A DNA stretch of 64,000 bases from contig DYJE01000002.1 in the NCBI GenBank assembly GCA_020723285.1, positions 282,823 to 346,822 of the forward strand. Reading direction: 5' to 3'. Position numbers and translations under genes: made by a program. The notes under the pieces are model-generated. The model was not told the origin of the DNA, did not search any database, and saw only the letters and a program-made list of their open reading frames with translations. Source of the DNA: Desulforapulum autotrophicum. GTDB taxonomy: Bacteria > Desulfobacterota > Desulfobacteria > Desulfobacterales > Desulfolunaceae. Shown here piece after piece: positions 9,015-17,715 of the stretch (position 1 is the stretch's first letter; each line of letters opens with the position of its first letter).

Positions 9015-10293
9015 TACCGCCTTGATGTTTTATCACGTAAACGTTTGCATAAACGGCTATAAGCGTTGGTATCATATACATGGGTTCAGAATAGAAACGG
9101 TTGATGAATGTTGAAGATACAAGAAATGCGATAAAAGACGATTCCAAAGCTGTAATCTGTAAAAAACGGAACTGTTGTCCTTGATCTTTGAGGTATTTTT
9201 TTACTCTGTGCGAAAGAAGAAATGTGGATATAATAAATCCGAGAAAAACAAACAACCCATGATACCCGAATGAAGACAACACCTCAAACCATGTTGAATG
9301 TACAGCTCTCATCCCACCTGTCAACCATTCAGCAGGAAGGTATAAGGGGCTAGCCCACATATAACCATCCCCTCCAAGACCCAGAGGATGATCTTTCAAC
9401 ATATCGAATGTTTTAAGCCAGTACAGTGTTCTATGAGCACCCCCTGTTTCTGCATCGGTGTTTTTAAGGGTTGACATTCTTTCCCAGAACACCGCATCAG
9501 ATAAATACAAAAAGAGAAGGGCACCCCCTAAAAGCCCAAGGCAAAGTCGCCACTTTTCCTTTTTTATCCCTTTTTCACGGAAAATCGTAAACGAAAACCA
9601 TAAGGTTGAAGCGACAATTCCAAGAAAAGCCCCCCTGCTGTTCAAAAGAATCAAAGCGTTGAGAACAAATGCCGATGCAACAAGTGCCAGGCCTTTGCCC
9701 CATTTCGTTTTAATAAAAAGAACGGAATACATTAATAAAGGTACGGCTGTGACCACCAGAGCTGCCGTGGAGTTCACTTCGATGCCGTCGCTGGCACCGA
9801 TTCCTTCCAATCGTGCGCCACCACCTCTGCCTGTCGTCCATGCAACCCAGCTGATATAAAAAACCCCGATGATGTAAACAGCAAAAGCAGCGTCCAGTTC
9901 TTTTTCAGTGTTGATGATTTTGAAAAATAGAAAGTATACAACAATGTATTTGATGTAACGAATTGTGAGGTCATGGTGGGATACGAAGTTAAAGCACCAG
10001 AAATAGGAAAAAACGATAATTACCGTCAAGATGGCAAGCCATTTATATGGAGTGATATCAGAAAGTCTGTTATCAGAAAATGACCTGTAGCGAATAAAAA
10101 AGCCCACCATCATAACCATCGAAACCAGATAGGCCCATCTGAAATCCGGAAGTTCCCCGTACCACCAGCGCACAGGAGGATCGAAAAAATAATTCAACTC
10201 ATAAAGTAATACTCCGTAAAACGGGCTTTTGAACAGGCAAAGGGCCGTCCCAGTAAAAAAAATAATCAGAAACAGGATGGCGCTGAGGGACAT
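9007..10293 (-). CDS. O-antigen ligase/polymerase family membrane protein (exosortase-associated type)
   Basis: 428 residues with about ten membrane segments and a periplasmic loop near 280-330. Landmarks fit the Wzy_C/O-antigen ligase family and in particular the exosortase-associated 'O-glycosylation ligase': LNSRGAFLGI in mid-protein, then LKDHPLGLGGDGY and AVHSTWFEVLSSFGYHGL. It would polymerise lipid-linked EPS repeats or transfer glycan to an acceptor in the periplasm. It is tightly spaced with neighbours: 11 bases after the glycosyltransferase at 10305 and overlapping the asparagine synthase-like gene. Whether it is a polymerase or a ligase cannot be decided from sequence. Confidence 0.8.
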   Translation of the reverse strand: MSLSAILFLIIFFTGTALCLFKSPFYGVLLYELNYFFDPPVRWWYGELPDFRWAYLVSMVMMVGFFIRYRSFSDNRLSDITPYKWLAILTVIIVFSYFWCFNFVSHHDLTIRYIKYIVVYFLFFKIINTEKELDAAFAVYIIGVFYISWVAWTTGRGGGARLEGIGASDGIEVNSTAALVVTAVPLLMYSVLFIKTKWGKGLALVASAFVLNALILLNSRGAFLGIVASTLWFSFTIFREKGIKKEKWRLCLGLLGGALLFLYLSDAVFWERMSTLKNTDAETGGAHRTLYWLKTFDMLKDHPLGLGGDGYMWASPLYLPAEWLTGGMRAVHSTWFEVLSSFGYHGLFVFLGFIISTFLLSHRVKKYLKDQGQQFRFLQITALESSFIAFLVSSTFINRFYSEPMYMIPTLIAVYANVYVIKHQGGNA

Positions 10294-10304
10294 GGGGCAC
10301 CTTT

Positions 10305-11702
10305 CTATCTATTAACAATATCCGCCATTTTGTTTTCCAGAAGACGGACAATATGACGGACATCAAAAGCGTCCCTGTGTGGATAATCCGCGATTATCGG
10401 AAGTCCGTTTTTTTTCATTTCAACAAGTTCAGTAAGACAGACTGCCATGGCGTCCTTGTCTTGGGGGTCAAACAGGAAACCGAGCCGATTCTCACGGATC
10501 ATCCGTCCAAGTGCTCCATCATGGGGTGTTATTGAGATAATGGGTTTGTTGATGCAAAGATAGTCATACAATTTGGAAGGCACCTGTGTTCGTGTACCAG
10601 GCTGAATCACTGCAAGCACATCCGATCGGACGAGCATATTAAGACAGGTTTTATAAGGCATCTGTGGAAATAACACAAGGTTCCCCTTTTTCACGAGAAA
10701 ATCAAAACGTGAGGCCATATCGTAATTGAGAGACACATCCCCTATTTGCTGAAAAACAATACGGCTGGCAATATCAGGTTTTTTTTTGTGGAGTTCCTCG
10801 ATAACCGAAAGAAGCGGGCCAGGATCCCTTTTCCCATAAAGAAAACCTGCGTGTGCAATAATAACCTTTTCAGAATCGATAACATCTGGCTGACCGCGAT
10901 CCATATCCTCAAGGCCATCAAAATCTGAAGGATCGAATCCGTTTGGAAGGGTTATGATTTTTTCAGGATTCAACCACGGGTACCTTTCCAGAAATTCGTC
11001 CCGCAAAGGGTCGGTATTGACCGTAACAAGTGCGGCATCAGCCACAATGCTCCATTCGGTTTTTGACTCTCTTTTATCAAGAAAAATCCCCTTGCTTTTA
11101 AAAAATGGATTCCCAATCCAGGGATCCCTGAAATCAGCAATATAAGGAATTCCTGTCTTTAACGCTATTTTTCGCCCGGCAACAAGAGAAGACCAGGGAG
11201 AACCCGTGGCAAAAATAATGTTGATTCTGTTCTTTTCCACAAGATCAACCCCTTTTTTTACAGCACCAGGTATCCACGGAGCCATCATATCCGGGGAGTA
11301 GTATGCATGATGAATGAAGTCCTTGATTTTCATACCCAGGGACACCCGATTTTTTATATCTGATTCTTGATTGACCGTATGTGAGGTCTGTTTTTTTCCT
11401 GTCGATCCCTGCCCAAGCCCCCCCTGGAGACGATTCTTCACACGGTGGCGTAAAACCATAGCCCTATCAAACAGGTCCACAGACCCGGTTCGGATAAGGA
11501 TTTCTTCATTTATAGGAAGAGGTAGGTCAAAATCAAGCCGTATCGTATCAGGGTAAAATGCAGGGTTGATACTGAGAACATGAAGAGACTCGGCCATTTC
11601 AAAATAGCGGATAAACTTCACAGACCTCTGCGAACCCGGAAGTCCTGCACCACCTGCTGGCGGATAATAATAAGCGACGAATATTGGACGTATATTTTTC
11701 AT
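10305..11702 (-). CDS. Glycosyltransferase, GT4-like
   Basis: About 465 residues. The N-terminus FVAYYYPPAGGAG is typical of GT-B glycosyltransferases that open with a donor-independent Rossmann half. DFRDPWIGNP and HAGFLYGKRDPGPLL follow, and the donor half contains VLAVIQPGTRTQVPSKLYDYL, the usual C-terminal nucleotide-sugar region. Transfers a sugar onto the growing EPS repeat at the cytoplasmic membrane; donor unknown. A TTG-initiated extension to 11738 would start inside the terminator hairpin at 11713-11757, so the ATG at 11702, with AGG just upstream, is chosen. This gene begins right after that terminator and so may need its own promoter or read-through. Confidence 0.82.
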   Translation of the reverse strand: MKNIRPIFVAYYYPPAGGAGLPGSQRSVKFIRYFEMAESLHVLSINPAFYPDTIRLDFDLPLPINEEILIRTGSVDLFDRAMVLRHRVKNRLQGGLGQGSTGKKQTSHTVNQESDIKNRVSLGMKIKDFIHHAYYSPDMMAPWIPGAVKKGVDLVEKNRINIIFATGSPWSSLVAGRKIALKTGIPYIADFRDPWIGNPFFKSKGIFLDKRESKTEWSIVADAALVTVNTDPLRDEFLERYPWLNPEKIITLPNGFDPSDFDGLEDMDRGQPDVIDSEKVIIAHAGFLYGKRDPGPLLSVIEELHKKKPDIASRIVFQQIGDVSLNYDMASRFDFLVKKGNLVLFPQMPYKTCLNMLVRSDVLAVIQPGTRTQVPSKLYDYLCINKPIISITPHDGALGRMIRENRLGFLFDPQDKDAMAVCLTELVEMKKNGLPIIADYPHRDAFDVRHIVRLLENKMADIVNR

Positions 11703-11712
11703 TGGGCCTGGA

Positions 11713-11757
11713 CCTAAAAAAGATTCCCGAATCCGCAAAGCGAAACCGGGAATCTTT
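11713..11757 (-). terminator. Rho-independent terminator inside the EPS locus
   Basis: Inverted repeat AAAGATTCCCG (11719-11729) and CGGGAATCTTT (11747-11757): a perfect 11-bp stem. On the minus strand it is followed by a run of six T (TCTTTTTTAGG). It lies after the secreted-protein gene (11805-12965) and just before the next glycosyltransferase start, so it would end or reduce transcription of the operon here. Confidence 0.8.
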
Positions 11758-11804
11758 GAATTAATGAAATACGATTATGCAAAAAAATGCCTGCTGGCGG
11801 CCAA

Positions 11805-12965
11805 TCAATTGGCCTTCTTGACTCCCTGCACCTTATTTAGTTTTACACCTGGAACACATTCACCTGAACACATTTTAAAATATTTTTCAGCTATTGGTTG
11901 ATCATCAATAATAAAATCATCGATATAGAATCTGTTTTCAGGAGTTGCACTTCCTCCTGAAAGGTTCATATTACCACCAATAGTGATTTTGTTGTAATAA
12001 TGGTCGAATTGAACGAGTCGTGCCTGATTCGTCCGTGACTCCGTACCAATCAATTTACCAGTATCACTATAGATATTGATAGTTAATGAACCATCAGAAT
12101 TATTTAATGTTCCGATGTCTTCGATTACCTCAACACCAACCCATTTATTGTTAATAAACTCATTGGCAATATTTGCACCACGATATTCAGTAATTTTTTG
12201 TGCATAATGATAACAACTATTTGTTGTGTATGAAGCAGTTAGACTTGTATCTAAGTAACATAAAAGTGATTTAAGAGACAATCCACCTCCAGTAATATTT
12301 AAAACTGTTGCATTTGGTCCATATTCAGAACGAACTTGAGGATTGTCACACACTAATGCCCTGTCAGACATACTACCCCATGTCCTAATGCCAGTAAATC
12401 CTGAACATATTTCTAAGGTTTTCAAATATCCGTTTACATATTCCCATCCATCATTGGCAGTATTCCGTGCGAAAAATCCATCTCTAAATCTGATCATATA
12501 AAAGATGTGAATTTTTTTATAACCACTTTTACCACTGACCCCATTCCCAAAAAAAGTACTCATTCTGGAAGGCCCGTAACCTAATACTTCATTTGAGTCT
12601 GAAATACTAGATGATAAATTATTGTAATTTATACACAATGACTTGGTACCATTCCAAACATAACCCGTTCCATGATTTCTAATCCAATCAGCTTTCGGGG
12701 TTTCCCAATTGGAATACATATGCCATATTGAAGGGCTGCCATCTAATTTCTTTGGCATTTGCGAAGGAGTGGTAACATAATCAGTTGCGGTGCCATGCCA
12801 GTCTTGAAGTTGATCAAACGTTTCAACAATATCAAACATTGTTTCCAAATCACTTTGCCAACCAGCACTACATTCAACATTATTGTAGAATAAGCAAATC
12901 AATGCGACTACGATAATAATTAATTGTTTTCTTAAAGATTGACTTATTTTTTTTTTGTTAATCAT
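11805..12965 (-). CDS. Secreted protein of unknown function, possibly lectin- or lyase-like
   Basis: 386 residues. The N-terminus has basic residues then a hydrophobic stretch (QLIIIVVALICLFYNN), a signal peptide or anchor. The body is rich in aromatic and polar residues (WHMYSNWETPKADW, GTGYVWNG) and ends with NRFYIDDFIIDD, a pattern seen in concanavalin-like beta-sandwich proteins including polysaccharide lyases. I cannot assign a family with confidence. There is no PEP-CTERM tail. It has a strong GGGAGG ribosome site six bases before ATG, an AT-rich hairpin just upstream (13017-13038) and a strong terminator just downstream, so it looks like a separately controlled unit within the locus. 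Confidence 0.6.
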   Translation of the reverse strand: MINKKKISQSLRKQLIIIVVALICLFYNNVECSAGWQSDLETMFDIVETFDQLQDWHGTATDYVTTPSQMPKKLDGSPSIWHMYSNWETPKADWIRNHGTGYVWNGTKSLCINYNNLSSSISDSNEVLGYGPSRMSTFFGNGVSGKSGYKKIHIFYMIRFRDGFFARNTANDGWEYVNGYLKTLEICSGFTGIRTWGSMSDRALVCDNPQVRSEYGPNATVLNITGGGLSLKSLLCYLDTSLTASYTTNSCYHYAQKITEYRGANIANEFINNKWVGVEVIEDIGTLNNSDGSLTINIYSDTGKLIGTESRTNQARLVQFDHYYNKITIGGNMNLSGGSATPENRFYIDDFIIDDQPIAEKYFKMCSGECVPGVKLNKVQGVKKAN

Positions 12966-13016
12966 TACAAACCTCCCAAGAAAATGTCATTCCACAGCTA
13001 TATCAGCCTCATTTTA

Positions 13017-13038
13017 TTTATTAACGAAAGTTAATAAA
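13017..13038. other. Intercistronic AT-rich hairpin
   Basis: TTTATTAAC (13017-13025), loop GAAA, GTTAATAAA (13030-13038): a perfect 9-bp stem directly after the stop codon of the glycosyltransferase ending at 13040. No T-run follows on the minus strand, so it is more likely an mRNA-processing or stability element than a full terminator. Confidence 0.45.
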
Positions 13039-13039
13039 A

Positions 13040-13978
13040 TCATGAATGTTTAATTAATCGTTTAATTTCGAAAATCTGTGCACAACTTCTTGAAGTAAGA
13101 TAAATAAAAGCAACAATATAATATTGAAAGAATGCACTAAATTCTAACTTTTTCCTTTTTTTAAAAATTAATACAACTGGAATCAATAAATAAAATATAA
13201 AATATATTATATATGAGGAATTAAAAGTAAATATAAACAATATAGAAAGCAATAATAAAAGATAGTTAACAAATGGCAATATAATACTTGGAAGCTCACT
13301 CATATCGTAATTGCTTTTTTTAAAAACTATTATACTATGGGAACCTCGCCAGAATTCTCGCTTAAAAAGATCATACAATGTCTTTGACTCTCTCAAATGA
13401 ATCGTAAAAATTCTTTTTTCCAAAAAAAACAAAAAATTTTTGTTTATTTTTTTACATAAATGAACATCTTCACCGGTAATCAAATTTTCGTCAAATCCAC
13501 CGAAAGATATGAAAATATTTTTTTTAATCAACAAATTAGAGGTCCCAAGCCACTTTACATAATCAGGACGTTCTGCATCAGCCATAAGGGATGCTACACT
13601 TCTTTCAACCCATGTGGAGTTTCTGTAATCTGGAATAGCCCTAGTTCCGACACCCGCCACCTTTGGATTGTCTATAGTTGATATGCAGTATTCTACCCAT
13701 TCTATTGGAATAAGGCAGTCGGCATCAATAAACGCCAAGTATTTGCCACTTGCATTTTCAGCACCGACATTTCTAAGATGGGCGATAGTTCCATCTTTAA
13801 CTTTTATAACTTTCGCACCCATTGTCAATGCAATCTCAGCTGTCTTGTCAGTAGAACCGTTATCGACCAATATGATTTCAGAACTTTTACCCCAACGATC
13901 TATTGCCTTGATAATATTACCAATACAATTATTAATAAATTTCTCTTCATTCTTCGCTGGAATTATAAAACTTATCAT
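13040..13978 (-). CDS. Glycosyltransferase family 2
   Basis: 312 residues. GT-A fold: SFIIPAKNE at 3-11, VDNGSTDKT at 38-46, the metal-binding DAD at 85-87 (FIDADC), and the acceptor-side ED at 170-171 (ITGEDVHL). The last 80 residues are hydrophobic and hold two or three membrane segments. Adds a sugar to a membrane-bound EPS intermediate. Paralogous in full layout to the gene at 25442. Noticeably richer in A/T runs than the flanking genes. Starts within an ATGA overlap with the CapK-like gene, so the two are translationally coupled. Confidence 0.88.
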   Translation of the reverse strand: MISFIIPAKNEEKFINNCIGNIIKAIDRWGKSSEIILVDNGSTDKTAEIALTMGAKVIKVKDGTIAHLRNVGAENASGKYLAFIDADCLIPIEWVEYCISTIDNPKVAGVGTRAIPDYRNSTWVERSVASLMADAERPDYVKWLGTSNLLIKKNIFISFGGFDENLITGEDVHLCKKINKNFLFFLEKRIFTIHLRESKTLYDLFKREFWRGSHSIIVFKKSNYDMSELPSIILPFVNYLLLLLSILFIFTFNSSYIIYFIFYLLIPVVLIFKKRKKLEFSAFFQYYIVAFIYLTSRSCAQIFEIKRLIKHS

Positions 13979-15411
13979 AAACTATCTTTTATATTTTTTG
14001 GAATTGATAGACTTTTTTCATTAAATTGGGGGGCAATTGATGACACCACCCATTTAAATTTTCCGTTTTTTGTTCTCGGAATAACCTCACAGTATTCAAT
14101 TGTTATTCTGATTTCACCCAACCTTTGTTTAAAAGCAGCTAACAGCATCCGCTCATCTTCCTGTGAATATCGTTCGTTCTTTACAATTTTCACCGTCAAC
14201 TCTTCAATCGTGTCCTGAATGATCTGGGACTCGATGATGTTTACCATGGGCTTGAACGGATGGGTTAAAACCGATGGTGAAATCAGTCGTCCATCCGGCA
14301 GAGAAACAATGCTTTCGTTTTTCGTCGCCACATCGTCCATCAGAGCAAAAGTCCTGCCACATCTGCATTTTATTGCTTTAAGGCTGCATGAATCGTTTGT
14401 CTTGTACCTTATCAAAGGCATGGCCTGGTTATAAAGACTTGTGGCAACGATGTGACCCAAATGGCCTGGATCAACGGGTTCATTTCTATCGTCGAGAAAT
14501 TCCGTAATTCCGTAATCTTCGTTCAAATGATGACCGATATGCTGTTCACATTCTGAAGCAAAAACAGCACGTTCAGCCATACCGTAAAAATCGAAAATTT
14601 TGCAGCAGAAACTTTTTTCGATGATTTCCCTTTGAGATCCAAAAAGAGTTTCGGAAGAAGTCAGGACCGCCTTTAACGGAAATGTCATACCGTTTTTATT
14701 CAGCCAGAGGGCAAGGATGGATACGGTAGATGGATATCCCTCAAGAAACTGGATATTATTTCTTTTCAATTCATCGAAATATCTTGGTATGTTTTCATTT
14801 GTAAGATGAAACGAAGAAAGAAATAACTGGTTGTTGATGTGGTTTTTTCGCCAAAAAGGTGGCTTTTTTTGTTTTACGGGGACAACCACTCTTCCCTGAA
14901 TCGAAGCGAATGCAGTGCCGTATGTTAGACCAGCCCAGTTTTTCTGGCGCCAATCTGCCGCATGATGTGCGACACAGGTTTCGATATCGTAAACAAGGTC
15001 AAGGGGCGAGCCTGTTGTTCCACTCGTGTGTCCATGTCGGAGTTTCCATCTGGGTAGTTTTGTTGATATCATCTTTGAGTAGTTTTGTTTGATGACATCC
15101 TTCGTTAAAACAGGAATTTTTGAAATATCATCAAGTGACTTAATATCATCAGGAGTAAGTCTGTTTTCTTTAAAAATCTGGTGATAAAATGGCACATGAT
15201 TGTAGGCTTCCCTGATTAAACGTTTTAACTGATCAGTTTGCCATTCTTTCAAATCACCAGAAGAACGCCACTGATTTTTTTCAAATTGTTCAGCCATGTC
15301 CCAAAATTTCTTTCCATACCTCTCCACATAAAGTTCAATAGCTTTGGCATTCAACATCATTGTCTGTAAAGGGACTGGTGATTTCGAATATATTTTCTCC
15401 AAAAATCCCAT
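13975..15411 (-). CDS. CapK / phenylacetate-CoA ligase-like adenylate-forming enzyme
   Basis: 478 residues. The adenylation-type P-loop is GHTSGTTGSPLDLVYD near 130; FYGMAERAVFASECEQ (near 275) and YKTNDSC (near 340) are typical of the family, as is CRCGRTF with paired cysteines. Family members activate carboxylic acids as adenylates. CapK-type members in capsule and EPS clusters are presumed to attach acyl or amino-acyl groups to sugars, but no reaction is proved for this one. Ends in a 4-base overlap with the GT2 at 13040. One of two adenylate-forming enzymes in the locus (the other at 32364). Confidence 0.82.
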   Translation of the reverse strand: MGFLEKIYSKSPVPLQTMMLNAKAIELYVERYGKKFWDMAEQFEKNQWRSSGDLKEWQTDQLKRLIREAYNHVPFYHQIFKENRLTPDDIKSLDDISKIPVLTKDVIKQNYSKMISTKLPRWKLRHGHTSGTTGSPLDLVYDIETCVAHHAADWRQKNWAGLTYGTAFASIQGRVVVPVKQKKPPFWRKNHINNQLFLSSFHLTNENIPRYFDELKRNNIQFLEGYPSTVSILALWLNKNGMTFPLKAVLTSSETLFGSQREIIEKSFCCKIFDFYGMAERAVFASECEQHIGHHLNEDYGITEFLDDRNEPVDPGHLGHIVATSLYNQAMPLIRYKTNDSCSLKAIKCRCGRTFALMDDVATKNESIVSLPDGRLISPSVLTHPFKPMVNIIESQIIQDTIEELTVKIVKNERYSQEDERMLLAAFKQRLGEIRITIEYCEVIPRTKNGKFKWVVSSIAPQFNEKSLSIPKNIKDSL

Positions 15412-15454
15412 AAATCAACCTCAAACTTTTATCTAAAAAAATAGATGAATACGA

Positions 15455-16516
15455 TTATCTTGAAAATAATCTTTTTAAAAACGATGGCATTGTTTTATAA
15501 GTTAAAAATGAAATCAATGTTATAATATAAGTACTAACAAACCAAGGAAATATAAAATAATTTGTATTTAATATCTTTTCATAAAAACGATGAAATATAT
15601 ACGGTAGTGGGTATATAAAATAAGGATGAATAAAAAATATCCACAAAGACTGTTCGCCAAACTTGTTCACATATGTTTTTTCTGAAATGATTTTAACTAT
15701 ATTAATCGAATCTATTGTTATGATTAAAAATATAAAAAAATAAATACTCAAAATCAAACGATAAATCGATGGTGGTGTTGTGAAAACATGGATATTTTCA
15801 AAGTTACGCATAATCAAAACAAGAAATCCTGTATAGACAACACACGAAAAAAAAATAGTGACCAATACACATTTTTTTTTGTCCTCTTCAAATTCTGATA
15901 TTTTTTTTAAAAAAAAATAAATAGGAAAGCCCACAATAAAATAAACTATATATGTAAGCGAGGAACAAACTGTATTTAATGGGAAAATTTTTAAAAGTTG
16001 AAATGATACAGGAAAAAATACAAGGCTCATTAAAGGTAAATATATATAAATTAGGTATTTATTATTAATTTTAAAAATAAAAATAGATATATACAAAGAA
16101 AATAGTGAAAAACAATATGCATAGATATACAGCTGAATAAAATATAAACCATGTGTGTTGGCGTCGTATAAAAAAAACAACGGCAAAATATCCAATGATC
16201 TTCCGGTTGAATAGCGAAATATGATCAATATAAAGACAAATATATAATATGGTAAAAGAATTCTTTTCAACATCCTGATAAACATTTGTTTTAAAGCATT
16301 TTTATCCTTTATATTTATCAGTTTTGGGGCAAGAAAAAAGCCACCAATCATCATAAAAAGAGGAACTGAAAAACCAATGATATAATTTACTGCCTCAACT
16401 AAAGGTGGCTTATTTTTAGAATGAAATCGATATAGAATATGGATAGCCACAACAAGTATTATTGATATACCCTTGAATATATTGTATATTTTTTCATTTT
16501 CAAACAATCTGTTCAT
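15455..16516 (-). CDS. Acyltransferase family 3 membrane protein (sugar O-acetyltransferase)
   Basis: 353 residues, about ten membrane segments. The N-terminus has FKGISIILVVAIHILYRFHS, with the conserved His of the acyltransferase 3 family, and GFSVPLFMMIGGFFLAPKL follows as the second segment. Such proteins move acetyl or succinyl groups from the cytoplasm onto extracytoplasmic glycans. The coding sequence is extremely A/T-rich even for this window, with many poly-A and poly-T runs, which hints at a separate origin. Nine bases separate it from the GT4 upstream. Confidence 0.82.
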   Translation of the reverse strand: MNRLFENEKIYNIFKGISIILVVAIHILYRFHSKNKPPLVEAVNYIIGFSVPLFMMIGGFFLAPKLINIKDKNALKQMFIRMLKRILLPYYIFVFILIIFRYSTGRSLDILPLFFLYDANTHGLYFIQLYIYAYCFSLFSLYISIFIFKINNKYLIYIYLPLMSLVFFPVSFQLLKIFPLNTVCSSLTYIVYFIVGFPIYFFLKKISEFEEDKKKCVLVTIFFSCVVYTGFLVLIMRNFENIHVFTTPPSIYRLILSIYFFIFLIITIDSINIVKIISEKTYVNKFGEQSLWIFFIHPYFIYPLPYIFHRFYEKILNTNYFIFPWFVSTYIITLISFLTYKTMPSFLKRLFSR

Positions 16517-16525
16517 TCGTTTTTT

Positions 16526-17704
16526 TTATTTTTTCAAGAATTCGTAATAATCTTCAAGAAATGTGACCCTTTTTTTAAAATTAAAACAATCGCCAATTAT
16601 CTTTCTGGCATTGAACGCCATTTTCTTTCTTTCATCTTCCTTTTCGAGAAATAATAAGACGCCTTCACTTAATGAAAAAACATCGCCAATATCGCAAAGA
16701 ATCCCTGTTGTCCCGTTTTCAATTATTTCCGGGACACCGGCAACCCGTGTCGAAACAACTGGAACTTCCATTGCCATGGCCTCTAAAACAGTATTGGGTA
16801 AGCCTTCGGTTCTTGAGGTCATTAAAAAAATATCAAAAGAAGAATAGATATTCAGCAGATCCGTTCTATGCCCTGTAAAAAAAACAATGTCCTTCAACCC
16901 CAAATCGGAAACCATTTTTTTTGCTTCATCAATCAGTTTCCCATGACCGTCTCCAACAATGACAAACCGGACATCAGGCAGTTTTCGAATGACGGTAGCA
17001 GCGACACGGTAAAACGTTGGAAGATCTTTGTGTTTTTGGTCAATTCTTGCAACAGTTCCCACAATGAGAGCATGGTCTGAAAAATTGAGCTCATTCCTTA
17101 AAACAGGTTTTCCATTTTTTCTTTGCCACCAGTCCGTATCGATTCCGTTATGCAGTACATGGACATCGCTTTCGCACAATCCATCTTCCACAAGAATTTT
17201 TTTTGTGAACCCAGATACTGAAAGAACTGGTTTCCTGTATTGTTTCATTAAAAAGATCTGGATTTTCTTTCGTACCACGAAAGCCAGATAGCGTCTGAAA
17301 GAATCGAAGTCTTTCCGTGAATAATCTGAATGAAGATGGCATGTGTACATAATTCGTACTTCAGGCCGTAATATCTTCAGTATCCAGCCATAAAGAAGGG
17401 TCTTGTCGTCATGGGAATGAATCAGTTCAATGCCGTGCCTGTCTATTAGTTTCAAAAGCATGGTAAGACACGTGATGTCCACAAGCCTTCTGTCATGAAC
17501 ATCCACATATCTAATCCCGAGACTTTTCGCCCATGAATCAATGGAATAATCTTTGTCTTCCGGGTCTCTGAGATAAACAACAAGAACATTTACCCTGGTT
17601 TTATCATGTTGGGCCGCAGAGTTGAGAATGGTTTTATCAGGTCCGCCCCCCCCCTTGTAAGTTCCCCTGAAATCCATAACCTGAACAGGCTTTTTCCGCT
17701 TCAC
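16526..17704 (-). CDS. Glycosyltransferase family 4
   Basis: 392 residues, GT-B fold. The glycine-rich acceptor-side loop is FRGTYKGGGGPDKT (13-26); the donor side has GTVARIDQKHKD and the typical E-x7-E region SRTEGLPNTVLEAMAMEVPV near 298-317. Transfers a sugar in EPS repeat assembly in the cytoplasm. The start codon is GTG with AGGAGG at 17712-17717, seven bases upstream and overlapping the stop of the preceding gene, so translation is probably coupled. Paralogous to the next GT4 at 17716. Confidence 0.9.
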   Translation of the reverse strand: MKRKKPVQVMDFRGTYKGGGGPDKTILNSAAQHDKTRVNVLVVYLRDPEDKDYSIDSWAKSLGIRYVDVHDRRLVDITCLTMLLKLIDRHGIELIHSHDDKTLLYGWILKILRPEVRIMYTCHLHSDYSRKDFDSFRRYLAFVVRKKIQIFLMKQYRKPVLSVSGFTKKILVEDGLCESDVHVLHNGIDTDWWQRKNGKPVLRNELNFSDHALIVGTVARIDQKHKDLPTFYRVAATVIRKLPDVRFVIVGDGHGKLIDEAKKMVSDLGLKDIVFFTGHRTDLLNIYSSFDIFLMTSRTEGLPNTVLEAMAMEVPVVSTRVAGVPEIIENGTTGILCDIGDVFSLSEGVLLFLEKEDERKKMAFNARKIIGDCFNFKKRVTFLEDYYEFLKK

Positions 17705-17715
17705 ACTAAAACCTC

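Noticed and set aside
11703..11738. TTG start extending the GT4-like protein
   Set aside because: It lies within the terminator hairpin 11719-11757, and the conserved N-terminus begins just after the ATG at 11702.
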